Below, in pieces: positions 24,931-34,069 of a stretch of 64,000 bases of DNA (position 1 is its first letter; every line of letters begins with the position of its first letter). The notes beneath the pieces are model-generated. The model had not been told where the DNA came from. It worked only from the letters and a program-made list of their open reading frames with translations, and did no database searches. The position numbers were made by a program, and so were the translations under genes. The DNA is from JAVBSN01 sp031556525 (GTDB lineage: Bacteria; Bacillota; Clostridia; Lachnospirales; Lachnospiraceae): NCBI GenBank assembly GCA_031556525.1, contig JAVBSS010000006.1, positions 29,332 through 93,331 of the forward strand. The letters run 5' to 3'.

Positions 24931-26589
24931 TTATAATTCTTCTGCACGTTTAATAGCAGTATCTACATTTACACATATATTTTCTATTCCTATTTTCTCA
25001 TCAAATCCACTTTTATGAATAATTGAAAGTGGTTGAGAATTTACATGAGACAATATTAGTGTTATTTTACGTTTCTCACATTTTGCATACAATTGTTCCA
25101 TGTTGCTCATAGCTGTTGCATCGATAGCTGTTACTCCACGCATTCTAAGAATTAAGCACTTGCATTTATCATCTACATGTATATCAAGTATCTTATCTGC
25201 TGCCCCGAAAAACATTGGGCCTGTTATCTCATATACTAACGTATGCTTTGGCACTTCGCGAAGAGCAATATTTTCTGGATCTTCGTCTTCATCGGTATCA
25301 TCACCAATATATTTCCAACTCTCAACTTCTGTAACTTCACTCATACGTTTCATAAATAGCACTGCTGCCAGTATAACCCCTACCTCTATTGCAACTACCA
25401 AATCGAACAATACTGTTAGTACAAATGTTGTTACTAACACAATAATGTCACTCTTAGGCGCTGTCTTACATAGGTGTAGAAACTCTTTCCACTCTGACAT
25501 ATTATAAGCTACTAAGAATAAAATTGCTGCTATTGCTGGCATTGGAATAAGTGCTGCGTACGGCATTAATACTACTAATATTAACAATAATGTTACTGAA
25601 TGTACCATGCCAGAAATTGGTGTACGTCCACCATTTTTCACATTTGCTGCTGTTCTTGCTATTGCTCCTGTTGCTGGTATTCCTCCAAGTAACGCAGAGG
25701 TAATATTGCCCGCTCCTTGAGCTATTAATTCCATATTTGAACGGTGTTTGCTATTTACCATATTATCCGATACAACACATGACAATAATGATTCTATTGC
25801 CGCTAATACTGCTATTGTCACTGCGTCCGGAAATAGCTTTCTAATCATTGTAAAGCTTACATCTGGTACTGCAAATGTTGGTAATCTGTTAGAAATATCA
25901 TATAAATCTCCAATTGTATTTACCTTCATATCTATAAATCCTACCATCATAATACTTACTATAATAGCTATTAATGACGCTGGTATCTTCTTAAAAAATC
26001 CTGGTAACATTGGCCATAGTATTAGTATTGCAAGACACACAACTCCTACTATTACTGCTTGCCAGTTAATAGTATCAATAAACTTAACAACTGCTTCCAT
26101 TTTCTCAACTGTCTCTACAATAGGTTCTTCACTTACAATTGATAGTCCCATAAAATCCTTTAATTGACCTATTAGTATTGTTATTGCTATTCCTGATGTA
26201 AATCCTGTTGTAATGGTGTTAGGGATATATTTTAAAAGACTACCCAATCTTAAAAGTCCCATTATAATTAGTAATATTCCTGCCATAATCGTAGCTATTG
26301 CTAATCCGCTTATACCATGCTGGGCAACAATTCCTGCTACTATGGTTGCAAATGCCGCAGTAGGTCCTGATATCTGAACTCTACTTCCACCTAAAAATGA
26401 TATTACAAATCCTGCCGTAATAGCCGTATATATTCCTTGTTCTGGTGCTACTCCAGATGCTATTGCCAAGGCAATAGATAAAGGTAGCGCAATAATTGCT
26501 ACTATAATTCCTGCAATTACGTCTTTTATAAATTGTTCTTTTGTATAAGTTTTCATAACCGAAAACAATTTTGGTTTTAACTTTTCCAT
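24931..26589 (-). CDS. SulP family inorganic anion transporter with STAS domain
   Basis: 552 residues. About 10-14 membrane segments (from VIAGIIVAIIALPLSIALAI) contain the family signature with GSRVQISGPTAAFATIVAGI. The cytoplasmic C-terminus is a STAS domain (GPMFFGAADKILDIHVDDKC, then MRGVTAIDATAMSNME). SulP proteins carry sulfate, bicarbonate or other anions; the substrate is not clear here and no carbonic anhydrase gene adjoins it. Ribosome binding site AGAGGGG. It stands alone. Confidence 0.92.
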   Translation of the reverse strand: MEKLKPKLFSVMKTYTKEQFIKDVIAGIIVAIIALPLSIALAIASGVAPEQGIYTAITAGFVISFLGGSRVQISGPTAAFATIVAGIVAQHGISGLAIATIMAGILLIIMGLLRLGSLLKYIPNTITTGFTSGIAITILIGQLKDFMGLSIVSEEPIVETVEKMEAVVKFIDTINWQAVIVGVVCLAILILWPMLPGFFKKIPASLIAIIVSIMMVGFIDMKVNTIGDLYDISNRLPTFAVPDVSFTMIRKLFPDAVTIAVLAAIESLLSCVVSDNMVNSKHRSNMELIAQGAGNITSALLGGIPATGAIARTAANVKNGGRTPISGMVHSVTLLLILVVLMPYAALIPMPAIAAILFLVAYNMSEWKEFLHLCKTAPKSDIIVLVTTFVLTVLFDLVVAIEVGVILAAVLFMKRMSEVTEVESWKYIGDDTDEDEDPENIALREVPKHTLVYEITGPMFFGAADKILDIHVDDKCKCLILRMRGVTAIDATAMSNMEQLYAKCEKRKITLILSHVNSQPLSIIHKSGFDEKIGIENICVNVDTAIKRAEEL

Positions 26590-26683
26590 GTATTTGCCCC
26601 TCTTTTGTATATGTTTAATAGTACTTCGATTAATAATATACGGCTAAACAAACAGATTTTCAAGGATTTTCTGTTATTTTTTG

Positions 26684-28588
26684 CTATTCTTTTCCATGGT
26701 CGACAATTATATCTTCACTATACTTTCGCTCTATCTCATGTCGTGCTTTACGAACTTCCACTGAATCAAACACTATCGAAAAGTCATAATCTGCTGGATA
26801 TAGTTCTGATGCCGCTACTTGAAGTTTCACCCTTTTGTGATTTATCCATATCTTCTTATTAGGCAATTGAACTCTTAGAATACCTTTATCATTTATCGGC
26901 TCACATACGATTCCTATCTTCTTATCAGGATATATCATAACACTGTCACCACGATTATATTTCTCTGTAAGCGCTTGTTTATTAGTAGGCTGTTTTTTCT
27001 TCTTAATATGACTTCCTCTCTCTCGTACTAATCGGTCATCTTCATCAAACGTGATTGCTTTCGCTTCTTCTCCATAAGCTGCCATCATTGCCCTATTTAA
27101 CATAGCACCTGGCATACCTAACTTCTTAGCTATATAGAGGGCACAACTTTCTCCTGCCTCTCCAATTACAAGTTGATACTGTGGTCGCAAGCTTTCTTTG
27201 TCAAAGGTCATCCTAGCATTTATAACTCCATCTTCCTTATCTGCATAATTCTTTACCTCTGGATAATGAGTAGTTACTAAATACAATGCTCCACTATTTT
27301 TTAATTCATCTAATATGGCTATAGCTATTCCCATTCCTTCTGTAGGATCAGTTCCAGAACCTAATTCGTCTAAGATAACTAAGCTATCTCTATTTGCTTT
27401 CTTAAGTATCTCTAATACATTTGTTATATGCGCTGAAAATGTGGATAGGTTCTCTGATAGATTCTGACCATCTCCAATATCACATAATATTGCATTATTC
27501 ATACATATATTAGCCTTCTCGCAAGCTACATGAAGCCCCGCTTGAGCCATCATTGAGTTAAGTGCAACTGTTTTAATAGCTACTGTTTTACCACCTGTAT
27601 TAGGTCCTGTAATTATTACACCGTTTACACCTTTTCCTATCTCAAAGTTAAGTGGTACATTAATAGCTTTATCCATTAGAGGATGTCTTCCGTTAACTAT
27701 CTTGATATACCTATCTGTATTAATATTAGGTTGTATGCCGTCACATTCGATACTTAGCTTTGCTTTTGCAAACATGAAATCCAACTTCTCAATTGTCTGA
27801 TTATTCATGCTAATTATATCTGCTGTATCTGCTAACATTCCTGTTAAAGTATATAGAATTCTTCTAACTTCATTCTCTTCATCTATTCTAAGTTCTTGCA
27901 ATTCGGCATAATATTTTGCTACTGATGTAGGCTCAATGAATAAAGTATTACCTGTTGATGATTTGTCAATTATAGAACCACTAATTCTAAACTTACATTC
28001 TTTCTTTACCGGAATACAGATATGACCATTTCTCATAGTACTAAAATTATCTGACATAGCATCTTTGTTGACTTTCATTGCTGAATCCGCTTTTTCACGC
28101 ATTTTAGCCTCAGCACGGTCAATACTGTCTCTTACAGACTTTAATTGCTTGGAAGCAAAGTCATCAACTTTGCCATTTCTGATTTTCAAGTTCAATTCTT
28201 CTCTAATATCATCTAGAGATTCTAGGTTTTCCACGTAGTAAGCTAATCCTATATCATATTGCTTGCATTTGTTCAGATAATCTTTAAGTCTTCTTACCGC
28301 TGTTAAAACCATTCCAATATTGGTTAATTGTTCTGGACTAAGGCAACCACCCTTGCTAGCTATAGTAATCAAATCATCAATACCCTCAAGAGGGGTAATA
28401 GGTGGATTACCACATTTCTCAATCATTTCTCTAGCTTCGGATGTATCTCGTAGTCTTGCAGTTACTTCTATCTCGGATAAATATGGTTGTAGTCCTGCAA
28501 GATTATTCTTTGCTTTTTCTGTGTATGCATATTCTATTAATTTTTCTTTTATTTTATTAAATTCCAACATGTTTTCTATGTTTAACAT
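26684..28588 (-). CDS. MutS-family ATPase, MutS2-like core without Smr domain
   Basis: 634 residues. The lever/clamp region (residues about 20-290) is followed by the ATPase with Walker A GPNTGGKT near 328, Walker B VILDELGSGTDP near 406, and TTHYPEVKNYA. MutS2 proteins have about 780 residues with KOW and Smr nuclease domains at the end. Here a short region with SVMIYPDKKIGIVCEPINDK (KOW-like) remains, but no Smr domain is seen, so it should lack that nuclease. It may act on stalled ribosomes or DNA junctions. I place the start at the ATG at 28588, eight bases after GGAGG. Confidence 0.85.
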   Translation of the reverse strand: MLNIENMLEFNKIKEKLIEYAYTEKAKNNLAGLQPYLSEIEVTARLRDTSEAREMIEKCGNPPITPLEGIDDLITIASKGGCLSPEQLTNIGMVLTAVRRLKDYLNKCKQYDIGLAYYVENLESLDDIREELNLKIRNGKVDDFASKQLKSVRDSIDRAEAKMREKADSAMKVNKDAMSDNFSTMRNGHICIPVKKECKFRISGSIIDKSSTGNTLFIEPTSVAKYYAELQELRIDEENEVRRILYTLTGMLADTADIISMNNQTIEKLDFMFAKAKLSIECDGIQPNINTDRYIKIVNGRHPLMDKAINVPLNFEIGKGVNGVIITGPNTGGKTVAIKTVALNSMMAQAGLHVACEKANICMNNAILCDIGDGQNLSENLSTFSAHITNVLEILKKANRDSLVILDELGSGTDPTEGMGIAIAILDELKNSGALYLVTTHYPEVKNYADKEDGVINARMTFDKESLRPQYQLVIGEAGESCALYIAKKLGMPGAMLNRAMMAAYGEEAKAITFDEDDRLVRERGSHIKKKKQPTNKQALTEKYNRGDSVMIYPDKKIGIVCEPINDKGILRVQLPNKKIWINHKRVKLQVAASELYPADYDFSIVFDSVEVRKARHEIERKYSEDIIVDHGKE

Positions 28589-28680
28589 CTTATATTCCTC
28601 CATATATATAATTACATAAATATCTACCTTATGGATATATACTAAAATAGAATATCGCTTGCGAGATTCCTGCAGAACAT

Positions 28681-28718
28681 TTTTTAGTAAATAAAGGTTC
28701 GCCTTTATTTACTAAAAA
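28681..28718. terminator. Strong symmetrical hairpin, second terminator after the candidate sRNA
   Basis: A perfect 17-bp stem (28681-28697 with 28702-28718) closed by a TTCG loop, with runs of T and A at its ends. It can stop transcription from either side. It also insulates the MutS-family gene from the structured RNA. Confidence 0.85.
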
Positions 28719-28739
28719 AAGCACGACTATACAGTCATG
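28712..28739 (-). terminator. Rho-independent terminator of the structured RNA
   Basis: On the minus strand GCATGACT pairs with AGTCGTGC (one G-U) around GTAT and is followed by seven T residues. Confidence 0.8.
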
Positions 28740-28932
28740 CTAAAAGTACGTAAAAATAAATATATTTGTACGAAGTGTTATAGCATATAGTAAGGTAGAT
28801 GTACCGATTGTAATATCGGCAAAAGGGCATAACTATAGCGTAATCAATAGTCATTCCTTATACAACTATGCAGTTGCTGTGTATCTATCTTACGACACGT
28901 AACAAACACTTCACTCACTTTCCTAATAATAT
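28719..28932 (-). ncRNA. Independently transcribed structured RNA candidate, ~210 nt (6S-like size)
   Basis: It has a promoter and two terminators and contains no gene. Long-range pairings: 28772-28779 with 28905-28912 (GAAGTGTT/AACACTTC, 8 bp) and 28791-28800 with 28883-28892 (10 bp, one mismatch). Inside lie three hairpins: CCGAT/ATCGG at 28804-28819, an 8-bp stem with one G-U valid on the minus strand (ATGACTAT/ATAGTTAT), and CAAC/GTTG near 28863-28877. Size, autonomous promoter and rod-like outer stem fit 6S RNA, but the branched interior is not typical. It shows no SRP, RNase P, tmRNA or riboswitch signature. A novel RNA is possible. Confidence 0.6.
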
Positions 28933-28938
28933 GTGATT

Positions 28939-28968
28939 ATTATAGTATGGATTTGGGGGGATTGTCTA
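28939..28968 (-). promoter_or_regulatory. Promoter of the structured RNA
   Basis: Minus-strand TAGACA (28963-28968), an 18-bp spacer with a run of C, then a perfect TATAAT (28939-28944). The start would be near 28932. Confidence 0.7.
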
Positions 28969-28978
28969 GGGGTAATTC

Positions 28979-29449
28979 TTATTCTATTTCTTTTCTATGG
29001 TTAAGATGTATTCCGATATGTCCAATTCCTAATATAATAACGGATATTATCATAAATATATTTTTCCCGTATATTCCAAGTACAAAAAATGCAATAATAG
29101 GCAGTGTTGCTCCTGCTACTGGAACCCCAAGCAAACTACTAAAAAAATCTTTCATTGTTTTCTCACTTCTAAAATACCTAACCCACCATATTTCATATAA
29201 AACAATTATTATAAATGCTAATAATAACCATAAACTCCATGGTGAAATCTTATATATATTAAAGTCCTTAAATATTATAGCCACACATGATACTAGCATT
29301 TGACCAATTCGCTCAAACATTAATAGTATTCTATTTTCGTTGATAACATATTTCTCGTAATCTTTTGGTTGATTGTTTGCCCATATTATATTAGGTATAA
29401 ATAGTGATAGTAGAAAAATTAGTCCGATGTATGAAAATCCAAAATTCAT
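28979..29449 (-). CDS. Small integral membrane protein, uncharacterised
   Basis: 156 residues with about five membrane segments (for example GFSYIGLIFLLSLFIPNIIW, LWLLLAFIIIVLYEIWW and IFMIISVIILGIGHIGIHL). A conserved-looking FERIGQMLVS and a loop with RYFRSEKTMKDFF are visible. I do not recognise a named family, though similar proteins occur in Clostridia. AAGGAG precedes the ATG. It lies between the structured RNA and the divergent lipase-like gene. Confidence 0.7.
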   Translation of the reverse strand: MNFGFSYIGLIFLLSLFIPNIIWANNQPKDYEKYVINENRILLMFERIGQMLVSCVAIIFKDFNIYKISPWSLWLLLAFIIIVLYEIWWVRYFRSEKTMKDFFSSLLGVPVAGATLPIIAFFVLGIYGKNIFMIISVIILGIGHIGIHLNHRKEIE

Positions 29450-29612
29450 ATGATAGCTACTCCTTCGTATGTAAATATTTATGTCTAGTTTACTTCTTGT
29501 ATAATACTACATTTTGCCCTATATTTAAATATTTATAATTTTTGTTGGTTAATCATAGATAGTGATGTATAATAAATGTTGATTTTTATTGATTTTACTA
29601 AGGAGATACGTC

Positions 29613-30965
29613 ATGAAATTTATAAAATTATCTGATAAACTTTTTTACCTTATAAACATACTTATATATAGCATCTGTATTAATTGTTTTTCTCTGATTA
29701 TTAGTCTAGACAAAGTCTACACTATTCCTGTCCTCATTATAGGTATGCTATTTGTTAACACCCTTCCCGTATTACCAAACAGTATTATTCCTAATTTCAA
29801 GCTTAACGTCTGTTACCACGGCACTGCTGCTTTGAAGATTTTTCTATGGTCTTGTTTGCTTTCTGTAATCAGTAATATTGGACTAGCATTTTACTTTCTT
29901 CCTGACCAATGGGGGCTATGGATATTAAGTATTGTTGTAGCTATTGTAGCTCTAAATGTTCTATTCTGGAACGGCATGATAAGTGTATATAGCTGTTCTG
30001 TTCAATTAGGTGTTAATCATAGAGTTGTCGGCATCCTATGTGGAATGGTTCCTGTATTAAATCTAATTATGCTACATAGAATTCTTAAAACAGTATCAAA
30101 TGAAATTAGTTTTGAAACTGAAAAGGCTATACTTAATTCTAGTAGAATTGATGAGCAAATATGTAATACCAAATATCCTATTCTATTAGTACATGGTGTG
30201 TTCTTTAGGGATTTTAAACATCTTAATTACTGGGGACGTATTCCTGATGAACTAATTAAAAATGGAGCTACTATATTCTATGGTAATCATCATTCTGCTG
30301 CTTCTGTAGCTGACTGTGCTGAGGAATTAACTAATAGAATTAAAGAAATTATTAAAGAAACTGGTTCTGAAAAGGTTAATATTATTGCCCACTCAAAGGG
30401 TGGTATTGATTGTCGTTATGCCATAAATTTCTGTGGTGCTGCTCCTTATGTTGCATCTCTAACGACTATTAATTCTCCTCACAGCGGTTGCGAATTTGCT
30501 GACTATCTATTAAATAAAATACCTGAGGGCATGAAGAATAAAGTTGCTAAAACATATAATGGAACTCTTAAGAAATTAGGTGACGAAAATCCTGATTTTA
30601 TAGCTGCTATGGAAGACTTAACTGCAAGTAATTGTCTTGAGCTTAATAGCACTATTTCGGCAGCAGAGGTAAGTGATTATGTATATTGTCAAAGTGTTGG
30701 ATCAAAATTAAACCATGCTATTAACGGAAAGTTTCCACTTAATTTTACTTATCCATTGGTTAAGCATTTTGATGGATATAATGATGGTCTTGTATCTGAT
30801 AAATCTTGCGTATGGGGTGAACGTCATCAGTTCTTAACTGTTGATGGTATAAGAGGTATATCTCATGGTGATATGATTGATCTGAATAGAGAGAATATTA
30901 CCGGATTCGATGTAAGAGAGTTTTATGTGCAGTTGGTTAGGGAGTTGAAAGAGAAGGGGTTGTAA
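29613..30965 (+). CDS. Membrane-anchored alpha/beta hydrolase (triacylglycerol lipase-like)
   Basis: About 450 residues. The first ~160 form four to five membrane segments; a lipase-type domain follows: YPILLVHGVFF (oxyanion region), the nucleophile elbow IIAHSKGGIDCRYA with the serine near residue 262, and SPHSG just after. A late aspartate and histidine (DGYNDGLVSDKS, then ISHGDMIDL) would complete the triad. Such proteins resemble secreted bacterial lipases fused to a membrane anchor. Start ATG at 29613 after AAGGAG; an upstream ATG at 29589 has no site. Confidence 0.85.
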   Translation: MKFIKLSDKLFYLINILIYSICINCFSLIISLDKVYTIPVLIIGMLFVNTLPVLPNSIIPNFKLNVCYHGTAALKIFLWSCLLSVISNIGLAFYFLPDQWGLWILSIVVAIVALNVLFWNGMISVYSCSVQLGVNHRVVGILCGMVPVLNLIMLHRILKTVSNEISFETEKAILNSSRIDEQICNTKYPILLVHGVFFRDFKHLNYWGRIPDELIKNGATIFYGNHHSAASVADCAEELTNRIKEIIKETGSEKVNIIAHSKGGIDCRYAINFCGAAPYVASLTTINSPHSGCEFADYLLNKIPEGMKNKVAKTYNGTLKKLGDENPDFIAAMEDLTASNCLELNSTISAAEVSDYVYCQSVGSKLNHAINGKFPLNFTYPLVKHFDGYNDGLVSDKSCVWGERHQFLTVDGIRGISHGDMIDLNRENITGFDVREFYVQLVRELKEKGL

Positions 30966-30983
30966 TCCACCTTCTCTTAATTT

Positions 30984-31697
30984 TTATTTATCCTTCTTAA
31001 TTTCTTCCATATAACCTGCAGTAATTATTCCCGCTGGCAATGCAATAATAGCCACTCCAAATATAGACGATATCATAGTTACTACTCTTCCAATAGTTGA
31101 TACTGGATATATATCACCATATCCTACTGTTGTTAATGAAACTGTTGACCAATAGACTGCATCAAAAAATGTTTTAAATGTGTCTGGTTCAACATTAAAT
31201 ACAACTAATGATGATATTAATATGTAGGCTACCGCTAATATACCTACAGCAATAAAGTTTTCTTTTGTATTTTTCAGCACTTGTATAATTATCTGTATGC
31301 TTTTTGAGTATCTCATAACTTTAAATACCCGGAATACCCTAAATGTTCTAAATAGCCTAAATAATTTAAACAATTTGAATCCACTATTTAATAATGATAT
31401 TGATGGTAAAATTGATAATAAATCAATAATTGCCATAAATGAAAATGGATATCTAACAAATGATAATATTGATTTTCTATCATATTTGTAATCAGATGTT
31501 ACTAATCGCGATATATAATCAATAATAAATATTATCATTGCTATCTTGTCAACTATATGAAATACCAATAAGTCTTGCTTAAATGCCAAAGGAATAATGC
31601 TAATAAATATAGTTACCATCATAAAATAATCATAAATCGCACTTATTCTATCTTCCCCATCTGATAATTCAATTATTTCAAATATTCGTTTTCTCAT
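30984..31697 (-). CDS. Voltage-gated potassium channel, Kv type
   Basis: 237 residues with six membrane segments. The fourth is an S4-like voltage sensor with arginines every third residue (KLFRLFRTFRVFRVFKVMR, near residue 120). The selectivity filter TTVGYGD lies near residue 192 in the pore loop. The short C-terminus has no RCK or cyclic-nucleotide domain. It should form a tetrameric K+ channel in the membrane. Convergent with the lipase-like gene. Confidence 0.93.
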   Translation of the reverse strand: MRKRIFEIIELSDGEDRISAIYDYFMMVTIFISIIPLAFKQDLLVFHIVDKIAMIIFIIDYISRLVTSDYKYDRKSILSFVRYPFSFMAIIDLLSILPSISLLNSGFKLFKLFRLFRTFRVFRVFKVMRYSKSIQIIIQVLKNTKENFIAVGILAVAYILISSLVVFNVEPDTFKTFFDAVYWSTVSLTTVGYGDIYPVSTIGRVVTMISSIFGVAIIALPAGIITAGYMEEIKKDK

Positions 31698-31712
31698 AGG
31701 TAATAATTCCTT

Positions 31713-32186
31713 CTATTTATTAACCATTCTTGCTTTTGCAGTACAGTTTTCTACAGTTAATTTGAATACTCTTGTCTGTGGTAGTACTTTCTCGTTAAAC
31801 ATAAAATCTTCCTTGTGATAATGCTTCATTAATATGCACAACGCCTTATACTTTTCTTCATCAGAAACTATTTCCATTATACCTTGCCCTATTACACTTT
31901 CATATTCCATGGTGCAGCTTCCTTTTTCCTCGTCAGCTACCAAACGATGTGAACAATCCATCTCGAAGCTTGCCTTATTGTTCTTAGCCATTAGTTCATA
32001 CTTCTTACCTTCTAATGCTCCATGAAAATATAGGGTGATTGTTTCATCTTCTACTATCATACCAAAGTTTAATGGTAATACATATGGATATTCATCGTCA
32101 TGTAAAGCTATTCGACATACATCACACTTTTCGATTATATCTACTATTTTGTTGAAGTCTGTTATTTCTCTGTCTGATCTTCTCAT
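31713..32186 (-). CDS. Pyridoxamine 5'-phosphate oxidase family flavin-binding protein
   Basis: 157 residues, split-barrel FMN-binding fold: CDVCRIALHDDEYPYVLPLNF, then ITLYFHGALEGKKYELMAKN and ASFEMDC. This is the NimA-like group often called 5-nitroimidazole reductase-type. It lacks a definite substrate assignment. It lies 12 bp after the NUDIX gene in the same direction and 15 bp before the K+ channel gene, so the three may share a transcript. Confidence 0.88.
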   Translation of the reverse strand: MRRSDREITDFNKIVDIIEKCDVCRIALHDDEYPYVLPLNFGMIVEDETITLYFHGALEGKKYELMAKNNKASFEMDCSHRLVADEEKGSCTMEYESVIGQGIMEIVSDEEKYKALCILMKHYHKEDFMFNEKVLPQTRVFKLTVENCTAKARMVNK

Positions 32187-32198
32187 GGTGTGCCTTTC

Positions 32199-32585
32199 TT
32201 ATATATATGATTTTATCTTTTCTATTAAATCTTTGTCTGCAGGGAGCCAATCTAGACTATCCAAAGTATCTTTAGTTAACCATTTTGAATCACTATGTTC
32301 CTTCAAAATCATTTCTCCTGATTGAATAGAACAAACAAAGCAATCCATGCTTAAATGAAATTGTGGATAATCATATTCTACTGTATCAATTAATTTTCCT
32401 ACCTCTATGTCTATATCTAATTCTTCTTTTATTTCTCGCTTCAGAGCCTGCTGAGGTGTTTCTCCATCTTCAATCTTACCACCCGGGAATTCCCATCCAC
32501 CTTCAAATTCTCCATAACCTCTTTGAGTTGCAAATACTTTATCACTAGATATTATAATTGCCGCTACTACTTTTATTATCTTCAT
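32199..32585 (-). CDS. NUDIX (deoxy)nucleoside triphosphate pyrophosphohydrolase, MutT-like
   Basis: 128 residues with an intact NUDIX box GGKIEDGETPQQALKREIKEE followed by LDI. The N-terminal KIIKVVAAIIISSDKVFATQ and the WEFPGGK lead fit the 8-oxo-dGTP/CTP diphosphatase group that cleans the nucleotide pool. The start at 32585 has GGAGG upstream; the in-frame ATG at 32597 overlaps that site. Probably cotranscribed with the PPOX gene. Confidence 0.92.
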   Translation of the reverse strand: MKIIKVVAAIIISSDKVFATQRGYGEFEGGWEFPGGKIEDGETPQQALKREIKEELDIDIEVGKLIDTVEYDYPQFHLSMDCFVCSIQSGEMILKEHSDSKWLTKDTLDSLDWLPADKDLIEKIKSYI

Positions 32586-32618
32586 TATTTCCTCCATATT
32601 TAAGCATTTGCTATATAC

Positions 32619-33191
32619 TCATATATATCTTCTCTTATAGGTGTATCTACATAATTGACTAAACTCATTTACAATTTCTAAAGCATATTCTCCTTGATTA
32701 GTAGACACTATTTTAGTATTCCACTCCCTATTCTTAGTCAAAGCATTCAACGTCATATTTGAACTACCTACAATTATTCTATATATAGCTTCTTTTTTAA
32801 AGATATATCCTTTTGTATGAAATCCCTCGTTAGCTTCATTAACTGAATACATTTTTATCGTAATATTTTTTAATTCTGCTAATTTCTTTAAAGCCTTTGG
32901 TTCACTAAAATTCAAATAATCTGTAGTAAGAATACGCCCCTTTATATTGCGTTCTTCTAACTCTTTTAATGTCTGCAATAACGGTGTTATTCCACTCATC
33001 GTGATAAATGCAACACTTATATCAAATTCTTCACATGCCAAAAGCTCATCCTCTATGGATGAGAGTACCTTTCGACCTTCCTTGTAATTATTTGAAACAA
33101 ACTGTGGTTTGTATGCCAGATTCGATAGCTAGGTTCTATCTATAAATGCTGTTGTTAAACCTTGATTTAGTTGTTCAATTTTATCACTCAT
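32619..33191 (-). pseudogene. Decayed PLD-nuclease/DEAD-helicase gene (DUF3427-helicase type), N-terminal remnant
   Basis: Translation from the ATG at 33191 gives MSDKIEQLNQGLTTAFIDRT, then an in-frame TAG at 33129-33131, then LSNLAYKPQFVSNN and a phospholipase D-like domain (ISVAFITMSGITPLLQTL, later FHTKGYIFKKE and VGSSNMTLNALTKNREWN with the HxK and N of the motif). Intact relatives are helicases of about 900 residues or more, with this domain at the N-terminus. Here the frame ends after CRYTYKRRYI, so the helicase part is lost. Both lesions support a dead gene of a former DNA-processing or defence system. Confidence 0.75.
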
Positions 33192-33296
33192 AATATTATC
33201 CTTAGTGTAGTTATCGTTCTATTATATAATATATAGATTTTAACATATTTTTCGACATAAAACTATACTATTAATCATGTTTTATATATTTAAGTC

Positions 33297-33337
33297 TTAC
33301 ACTACATTTTTTGACTTTTCATTATTTTGTAGTGTAA
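33297..33337. repeat. Left 41-bp flanking repeat of the nucleotidyltransferase module
   Basis: It begins TTACACTACATTT and ends TTTGTAGTGTAA, so it is itself an inverted repeat. It matches 34447-34487 at about 35 of 41 positions without gaps. The two copies bracket the two-gene module. Confidence 0.75.
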
Positions 33338-33357
33338 ATTTTGCTCCCTAGCAAAAT
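33338..33357 (-). terminator. Hairpin after the nucleotidyltransferase gene
   Basis: A perfect 8-bp stem ATTTTGCT/AGCAAAAT with a 4-nt loop abuts the left 41-bp repeat. A few T residues follow on the minus strand. Its distance of about 30 bp from the stop suits a terminator. Confidence 0.5.
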
Positions 33358-33385
33358 GCCCGCACTATAAATTCATGGCGCAAAA

Positions 33386-34057
33386 TCATACAAATAGTTC
33401 AATAAAATTCTTCTTTGTAACATCCTCAACTATTGCTAATTGTTTCTTAGATAGATTATTATATACCTCTTTTAGTTTATCCATATGATATTCACTTTGC
33501 TTTATATGTACCAAAATCTCTTCCACTGCCATAATATCCTTTTGCTTTTTACTACTTGGTACGCGGGTTGGATTTGTTAAGATCTTTTGTATTACATAAA
33601 CCGCAGGTTCTGGCACAATTAATTTATATCCATTTTGTTCAATTTCACATGCATAATCTGCGAGTATATTTATAACTCTTAATCCTTCCGACTTTATTCC
33701 AAGTGATCTTATATGATATGGATTTTTAGCGCCTGATCCCATTACTCTCGTCAAAAATTCTAATTCCAATAAATCTTCTTTATAAAATTTAGATACTTCA
33801 GAATACGGATCCTCCGAATATACGAATCCATATTCTTTCATCTTTGAAATTAATGGCACTTTTTCATTTGGAATATTGATATTCCTATAAAAGAAATCAA
33901 CATCCCTAGTTCTAATATTAGGTATAAAAACAGTATCAAATAACGGTGGGAATAAATATTCAGCCCAACTTCCTATAACCATTACATGCTGTAATATATT
34001 TAATTCATCTAACGCTTTTATTGTTTCCCAAAATGCATCTTCTTGTCTTTTTTCCAT
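33386..34057 (-). CDS. Nucleotidyltransferase-fold protein, likely toxin-antitoxin component
   Basis: 223 residues. A nucleotidyltransferase signature is visible: VMVIGSWAEYLFPP (GS motif), then IRTRDVDFFY with the paired aspartates, and LLELEFLTRV as the third acidic site. This is the layout of AbiEii/MNT-like proteins, many of which are toxins or antitoxins that modify tRNA or their partner. The C-terminal half is helical. The gene lies 12 bp after a small basic protein gene, and the pair is bracketed by 41-bp repeats. Function as a toxin is an inference from this arrangement. Confidence 0.7.
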   Translation of the reverse strand: MEKRQEDAFWETIKALDELNILQHVMVIGSWAEYLFPPLFDTVFIPNIRTRDVDFFYRNINIPNEKVPLISKMKEYGFVYSEDPYSEVSKFYKEDLLELEFLTRVMGSGAKNPYHIRSLGIKSEGLRVINILADYACEIEQNGYKLIVPEPAVYVIQKILTNPTRVPSSKKQKDIMAVEEILVHIKQSEYHMDKLKEVYNNLSKKQLAIVEDVTKKNFIELFV

Positions 34058-34069
34058 TAACTATTCTCC

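Noticed and set aside
28719..28932. Structured RNA as a riboswitch of the MutS-like gene
   Set aside because: Two strong terminators and about 90 bp separate it from that gene, and no known aptamer core is present; an independent RNA fits better.
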